From Leclercia sp. S52 (GTDB lineage: Bacteria > Pseudomonadota > Gammaproteobacteria > Enterobacterales > Enterobacteriaceae): 64,000 bases of DNA. Shown here one piece after another: positions 58,081 to 64,000 of this stretch. Within the stretch, counting starts at the first letter, position 1. Each line of letters begins with the position of its first letter. A model generated the notes under the pieces. It had not been told where the DNA came from. It saw only the letters and a list, made by a program, of their open reading frames with translations, and did no database searches. The position numbers were made by a program, and so were the translations under genes. Location: the NCBI RefSeq assembly GCF_039727615.1, contig NZ_CP152474.1, positions 4,836,001 through 4,900,000 of the forward strand, given 5' to 3'.

Positions 58081-58101
58081 TCGGGCAAATTCATACCCAC
58101 A

Positions 58102-58110
58102 TTTTCCACA
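58102..58110. promoter_or_regulatory. DnaA box at the mioC promoter
   Basis: TTTTCCACA fits the DnaA consensus. In E. coli a DnaA box at this spot lies in the mioC promoter and couples mioC transcription to the replication cycle. Confidence 0.75.
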
Positions 58111-58169
58111 GGTAGATCCCAGCTCGCTCACAGCGTACAATGATCCCTCTTTATATGAGCGAGCGATCC

Positions 58170-58619
58170 ATGGCAGATATTACTCTTATCAGCGGCAGTA
58201 CCCTTGGCGGGGCTGAATATGTAGCGGAACACCTGGCTGAAAAGCTGGAAGACGCGGGTTTTTCCACTGAAACGCTGCACGGACCGTTATTAGAAGATCT
58301 GCCGATCGACGGGATCTGGCTGTTGATCACCTCCACCCACGGTGCGGGCGATCTTCCGGATAACCTTCTTCCTTTATATGAAGAGTTAAAAGAGCAGCAG
58401 CCCGACCTGGCGAACGTCCGTTTTGGGGCGATCGGCATCGGCAGCCGGGAATATGACACCTTCTGCGGCGCCGTTGAGAAAGTCGAGACCGAACTGAAGT
58501 CCTGCGGGGCACAACAGATCGGCGAAACGCTGAAGATCAACATCCTCGATCACGATATTCCCGAAGATCCAGCGGAACTTTGGCTGGCTGAATGGAAAAA
58601 TTTACTCAAAACCGATTAA
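58170..58619 (+). CDS. mioC: MioC flavodoxin-like protein
   Basis: 149 residues from the ATG at 58170 (ADITLISGSTLGGAEYVAEH); an earlier ATG in frame at 58140 is not typical. FMN-binding flavodoxin with STHGAGDLPDN and FGAIGIGSREYDTF. Required for biotin synthase activity in vitro. Transcription from mioC runs into oriC. Confidence 0.95.
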   Translation: MADITLISGSTLGGAEYVAEHLAEKLEDAGFSTETLHGPLLEDLPIDGIWLLITSTHGAGDLPDNLLPLYEELKEQQPDLANVRFGAIGIGSREYDTFCGAVEKVETELKSCGAQQIGETLKINILDHDIPEDPAELWLAEWKNLLKTD

Positions 58620-58990
58620 AGATCGTGCGAACAGATGTGGATAACTCTGGTTAAAAGCTTGGATCAACCGGTAGTTATCCCAAGAATAACCCTTGATGAC
58701 TTTTTGTGCTGTGTATAACTACGCGATCTGATCCCAGCTTATACGTTGCAGGATCACCGATCATTCACAGCAAACGATCCTCTCTAAACGCATGATCTTC
58801 TTCGGGAGATCCGGCTTATCCACAGAAAACCGCGATCCTAATAAGAGATCACAATAAAACAGATCTCTAAATAAAAAGATCTTCTTTTTAATAGCCAGGA
58901 TCCCAGTGCTTTCTCGATCGACTAAAGTTGAGTAGAATCCACGGCCCGGGCTTCAATCCATTTTCTTACCGCTTTACGCGAGGCAGACCA
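58620..58990. other. oriC: Chromosomal replication origin
   Basis: Between mioC and mnmG, as in E. coli. DnaA boxes visible: TGTGGATAA at 58636-58644 (R4 position), TGTGTATAA at 58710-58718 (R2) and TTATCCACA at 58816-58824 (R1). About 15 GATC sites lie in this stretch, the mark of a Dam/SeqA-controlled origin. The AT-rich unwinding segment with GATCT-type 13-mers is at about 58836-58905, on the mnmG side. Orientation is reversed relative to the K-12 numbering. Confidence 0.97.
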
Positions 58991-58992
58991 CC

Positions 58993-60882
58993 ATGTTTTA
59001 TCAGGATCCTTTTGACGTCATCATCATTGGCGGGGGTCATGCAGGCACCGAGGCCGCAATGGCCGCGGCGCGTATGGGTCAACAGACCCTGCTTTTGACA
59101 CACAATATCGACACGCTAGGACAGATGTCCTGTAATCCGGCGATTGGCGGCATTGGGAAAGGACACCTGGTAAAAGAAGTGGATGCACTTGGCGGCCTGA
59201 TGGCCACCGCGATCGATCATGCAGGTATCCAGTTTAGGATACTAAACGCGAGTAAAGGCCCTGCCGTTCGCGCCACCCGTGCACAGGCAGACCGCGTGCT
59301 CTATCGCCAGGCGGTGCGTACCGCGCTGGAGAATCAGCCGAACCTGATGATCTTCCAGCAGGCGGTTGAAGATCTGATCGTCGAAAACGATCGTGTCGTT
59401 GGCGCCGTGACCCAGATGGGTCTGAAATTCCGTGCCAAAGCCGTTGTGCTGACCGTCGGGACCTTCCTCGATGGCAAAATTCATATCGGACTGGATAACT
59501 ACAGCGGTGGCCGTGCTGGCGATCCGCCGTCCATTCCGCTGTCGCGCCGTCTGCGCGAGCTGCCGCTGCGCGTCAGCCGCCTGAAAACCGGCACGCCGCC
59601 GCGAATTGACGCCCGCACTATCGATTTCAGCGTGTTGGCACAGCAGCACGGCGATAACCCGATGCCGGTCTTCTCGTTCATGGGCAACGTGGATCAACAT
59701 CCGCGCCAGGTGCCGTGCTATGTCACGCACACCAACGAGAAAACCCATGACGTGATCCGCAGTAACCTCGATCGCAGCCCGATGTATGCCGGGGTGATCG
59801 AAGGGATCGGCCCACGCTACTGCCCGTCGATCGAAGACAAGGTAATGCGCTTTGCCGATCGTAACCAGCACCAGATCTTCCTCGAGCCGGAAGGGCTGAC
59901 CTCCAACGAGATCTACCCGAACGGTATCTCCACCAGCCTGCCTTTCGACGTACAGATGCAGATCGTCCGTTCGATGCAGGGGATGGAGAATGCGAAGATT
60001 GTCCGTCCGGGCTACGCCATCGAGTATGACTTCTTCGATCCGCGTGACCTGAAGCCGACGCTGGAGAGCAAATATATCCAGGGGCTGTTCTTTGCGGGCC
60101 AGATCAACGGCACCACCGGTTACGAAGAAGCGGCTGCGCAGGGTCTGCTGGCCGGTCTGAACGCCGCGCGCTTCTCGGCCGAAAAAGAGGGCTGGGCGCC
60201 GGGCCGTTCTCAGGCTTACCTTGGCGTGCTGGTGGACGACCTCTGCACCCTGGGGACCAAAGAGCCGTACCGCATGTTTACCTCCCGCGCGGAATATCGT
60301 CTGATGCTGCGTGAAGACAACGCCGATCTGCGCCTGACCGAAATCGGTCGCGAGCTGGGTCTGGTGGATGATGCTCGCTGGGCGCGTTTCAACGAGAAGC
60401 TGGAGAACATCGAGCGCGAACGTCAGCGCCTGAAGTCCACCTGGGTCAACCCAACAACCGAATCTGTAGACGAAGTGAATGCTCACCTGTCTGCGCCGCT
60501 GTCGCGTGAAGCCAGCGGGGAAGATCTGCTCCGTCGTCCGGAGATGACCTACGACCAGCTGATTCAGATGACGCCGTTCGCGCCGGGTCTGGAAGACGTG
60601 CAGGCCGCCGAGCAGGTCGAAATCCAGGTGAAATACGAAGGCTATATCGCCCGTCAGCAGGATGAGATCGAGAAACAGCAGCGCAACGAGAGTACCATCC
60701 TCCCGGCCACGCTGGATTACCGCCAGGTTAACGGCCTCTCCAACGAGGTGATCGCCAAGCTGAATGACCATAAACCGTCATCCATCGGCCAGGCATCGCG
60801 TATTTCTGGCGTCACCCCTGCGGCCATCTCCATTCTGCTGGTGTGGCTGAAAAAACAGGGTATGCTGCGCCGCAGCGCGTAA
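58993..60882 (+). CDS. mnmG: MnmG, tRNA uridine-34 carboxymethylaminomethyl synthase
   Basis: 629 residues as in E. coli (gidA). FAD-binding protein with [13 protein letters not shown] near the start. With MnmE it installs cmnm5U34 in tRNA. First gene to the right of oriC, transcribed away from it; its promoter is in the oriC-proximal gap. Confidence 0.98.
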   Translation: MFYQDPFDVIIIGGGHAGTEAAMAAARMGQQTLLLTHNIDTLGQMSCNPAIGGIGKGHLVKEVDALGGLMATAIDHAGIQFRILNASKGPAVRATRAQADRVLYRQAVRTALENQPNLMIFQQAVEDLIVENDRVVGAVTQMGLKFRAKAVVLTVGTFLDGKIHIGLDNYSGGRAGDPPSIPLSRRLRELPLRVSRLKTGTPPRIDARTIDFSVLAQQHGDNPMPVFSFMGNVDQHPRQVPCYVTHTNEKTHDVIRSNLDRSPMYAGVIEGIGPRYCPSIEDKVMRFADRNQHQIFLEPEGLTSNEIYPNGISTSLPFDVQMQIVRSMQGMENAKIVRPGYAIEYDFFDPRDLKPTLESKYIQGLFFAGQINGTTGYEEAAAQGLLAGLNAARFSAEKEGWAPGRSQAYLGVLVDDLCTLGTKEPYRMFTSRAEYRLMLREDNADLRLTEIGRELGLVDDARWARFNEKLENIERERQRLKSTWVNPTTESVDEVNAHLSAPLSREASGEDLLRRPEMTYDQLIQMTPFAPGLEDVQAAEQVEIQVKYEGYIARQQDEIEKQQRNESTILPATLDYRQVNGLSNEVIAKLNDHKPSSIGQASRISGVTPAAISILLVWLKKQGMLRRSA

Positions 60883-60892
60883 TCGTAAGAAC

Positions 60893-60961
60893 TGCCCGGT
60901 GATGCGTAGCGATCCGGGCCTACAGAACTCCGTAGGGCGGGTAAGCTCAGCGCCACCCGCC
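60893..60961. repeat. REP pair
   Basis: GCCCGGTGATGCG ... CCGGGCCTAC and GTAGGGCGGGTAAGC ... GCCACCCGCC, two REP-type units between mnmG and rsmG. Confidence 0.7.
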
Positions 60962-60987
60962 AAAACGCATCTCAACAGGTATTCACC

Positions 60988-61611
60988 GTGCTCAACAAAC
61001 TCACTCGTCTGCTGGATCAAGCCGGTATTTCGCTCACCGATCACCAGAAAAATCAGCTGGTGGGGTATGTCGATATGCTGCACAAATGGAACAAGGCCTA
61101 TAACCTCACCTCGGTTCGCGACCCGAATGAGATGCTGGTGCGTCACATCCTCGACAGCATCGTCGTGGCGCCTCACCTCCAGGGCGAGCGTTTTATCGAT
61201 GTGGGCACCGGCCCGGGTCTGCCGGGTATCCCGCTCTCAATCGTGCGTCCTGAGTGCCAGTTCACGCTGCTGGACAGCCTGGGTAAGCGCGTGCGCTTCC
61301 TGCGCCAGGTTCAACATGAGTTGAAGCTGGAAAATATTCATCCGGTGCAGAGTAGGGTAGAGGAGTTTCCCGCCGAGCCGCCGTTTGATGGCGTGATCAG
61401 CCGGGCATTTGCCTCGCTCAACGACATGATTGACTGGTGTAAGCATCTGCCGGCACAGAACGGGCGCTTTTATGCCCTGAAAGGGATCCTGCCGGAAGAC
61501 GAAATCGCTCAGTTGCCTGCCGGGTTTGAGCTGGAGTCAGCCATTAAATTGCGCGTTCCTCAGCTGGAAGGTGAACGCCATCTGGTGATCGTTAAGCCAA
61601 ACAATTTTTAA
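60988..61611 (+). CDS. rsmG: RsmG, 16S rRNA m7G527 methyltransferase
   Basis: 207 residues from a GTG at 60988 (gidB). SAM-binding motif [15 protein letters not shown] near residue 70. Methylates G527 in 16S rRNA. Confidence 0.97.
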   Translation: MLNKLTRLLDQAGISLTDHQKNQLVGYVDMLHKWNKAYNLTSVRDPNEMLVRHILDSIVVAPHLQGERFIDVGTGPGLPGIPLSIVRPECQFTLLDSLGKRVRFLRQVQHELKLENIHPVQSRVEEFPAEPPFDGVISRAFASLNDMIDWCKHLPAQNGRFYALKGILPEDEIAQLPAGFELESAIKLRVPQLEGERHLVIVKPNNF

Positions 61612-62226
61612 AAAAATAATAAAAAATGTGGAATTTGTGCTGTTCTTAGTATGTTAAAAACCAGGCGTCAGGTTAAGAATTATACAGTGCTTATTTAACC
61701 GCTTTTTTACTATGGATTTTCTTTGGGTTAACGTAAGTGTGTAGTTAACCCAAAAAATAATAAACATTGAAAATATCAGCGTGCTAAAAGTAGGGAAGAG
61801 TAACCAGATCGTAATGTTAAATATTTATTATAAATGTCAATAAAAGGTTTTTGTTGTATACAGGGCTGTTTTGAAAATAGTTGCTGAAATTACGCTTTAA
61901 TATCATCGACATGAAATATAACGATTTACTGCTTTAATTTATTCGACCTTATCGTAAATGTGTATTTTGTGATCTCGTGCACGCTTTGTAGCCAACGTTT
62001 CCGCGTGGTTTGCAGTTTTGACGCCTCATTCACAGTTTGATGAAAAGTTAAGAAATAGCGCCGGGGAAAAATATTTAAACATTTATTCACCTTTTCGCTA
62101 CTTATTGTTTGAAATCACGGGGACGCACCGTATAATTTGACCGCTTTTTGCTGCTTGACTCTGAGCCCTAAAGGACGTTTTATACGACACGCGGCATACC
62201 TCGAAGGGAGCAGGAGTAAAAACGTG
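61612..62226. other. rsmG-atpI intergenic region
   Basis: 615 bases, AT-rich, with no gene I can support. It holds the promoter of the atp operon. A perfect 11-bp inverted repeat is at 61722-61732 and 61744-61754 with an 11-base loop. No T-run follows, so it is not a clear terminator. Confidence 0.6.
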
Positions 62227-63431
<1,205 letters not shown>

Positions 63432-63458
63432 TTCTTTACCAACACTACTACGTTTTAA

Positions 63459-63737
<279 letters not shown>

Positions 63738-63773
63738 TAAGCCACAGTTGTAAATTTAAAGAGGTATTGTGCT

Positions 63774-64000
63774 GTGAACATGAACGCAACAATCCTCGGC
63801 CAGGCCATCGCGTTTGTTATCTTTGTCTGGTTCTGCATGAAGTATGTATGGCCGCCATTAATGGCAGCCATCGAAAAACGTCAGAAAGAAATCTCTGACG
63901 GTCTGGCTTCTGCAGAACGCGCTAAGAAAGATTTGGACCTTGCACAGGCCAACGCGACCGACCAGCTGAAAAAAGCGAAAGCGGAAGCCCAGGTAATCAT
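63774..64000 (+). CDS. atpF: ATP synthase subunit b, 3' end beyond window
   Basis: The window ends after 75 codons. GTG start at 63774 with GAGG nine bases upstream, as in E. coli; the protein begins [14 protein letters not shown] with the membrane anchor and enters the coiled dimerisation helix. Confidence 0.95.
   Translation, partial: MNMNATILGQAIAFVIFVWFCMKYVWPPLMAAIEKRQKEISDGLASAERAKKDLDLAQANATDQLKKAKAEAQVI

Noticed and set aside
59242..60771. Minus-strand open frame of 509 codons opposite mnmG
   Set aside because: Antisense shadow of mnmG.

Overview
The window is chromosomal DNA from a member of the Enterobacteriaceae that is not E. coli K-12. An Enterobacter, Lelliottia or Leclercia type host is my inference. 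It spans the replication origin: the mioC-oriC-mnmG-rsmG-atp block is at the right end. Core genes match their E. coli counterparts closely in length and motifs, while several cassettes between them do not belong to the K-12 gene order. I see no prophage, insertion sequence or CRISPR array.

Layout. 1-1203: a low-GC orphan pair (DUF6402 protein, cut by the window edge, plus a DUF6201-like membrane-anchored protein). 1238-5773: a raffinose/melibiose-type operon (LacY-like permease, GH36 alpha-galactosidase, LacI-type repressor, paired operators). 5795-7427: an XRE-cupin regulator divergent from azlCD amino-acid exporter genes. 7470-14590: a DUF1471 stress peptide, fdhD, and fdoGHI-fdhE for the selenocysteine-containing aerobic formate dehydrogenase. 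14630-17131: a toxin-antitoxin pair, an esterase and an Ail/OmpX-type outer-membrane protein. 17199-22046: fabY, dtd, yihY, yihX, typA. 22068-26739: the nitrogen-control unit glnA-glnLG with NtrC sites and a sigma-54 promoter, then the small gene yshB. 26794-37686: hemN, a small ORF, yihI, sRNA csrC, engB, sRNA spf, polA, yihG, dsbA, srkA, yihD, mobAB. 37741-43119: one rRNA operon on the minus strand (16S, tRNA-Glu, 23S, 5S) with P1/P2 promoters. 43269-51232: yieP, hsrA and the ribose operon rbsDACBKR. 51445-58619: kup, ravA-viaA, asnA, asnC, mioC. 58620-58990: oriC. 58993-64000: mnmG, rsmG, atpI, atpB, atpE and the start of atpF.

Two things stand out. First, the rRNA operon joins flanks that belong to two different operons in E. 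coli: its 16S side and tRNA-Glu fit rrnC (next to yieP), while its 5S side fits rrnA (next to mobB). The roughly 95 kb that separate these operons in K-12 are not here. This is either an rrn-mediated rearrangement or an assembly collapse. Second, five genes (rafA, the lacI-type repressor, fdhD, hsrA, rbsA) are broken by an extra base or two inside G/C homopolymers. The rRNA genes show the same kind of extra base at sites that are almost invariant. This points to homopolymer over-calling in the assembly, so these genes are annotated here as full-length genes with a suspected sequence error, not as true pseudogenes.

How the genes work together. The fdo cluster builds a periplasm-facing formate dehydrogenase, with FdhD sulfurating the cofactor and FdhE checking maturation. 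MobAB upstream of the rRNA operon supplies its molybdenum guanine dinucleotide cofactor. Csr and Crp networks appear through csrC and spf. The NtrBC pair controls glnA. RbsR and the raffinose-type repressor recognise operators with the same CGAAACGTTTCG core. The right end holds the origin and its neighbours, with mioC transcription running into oriC and mnmG transcription running away from it.
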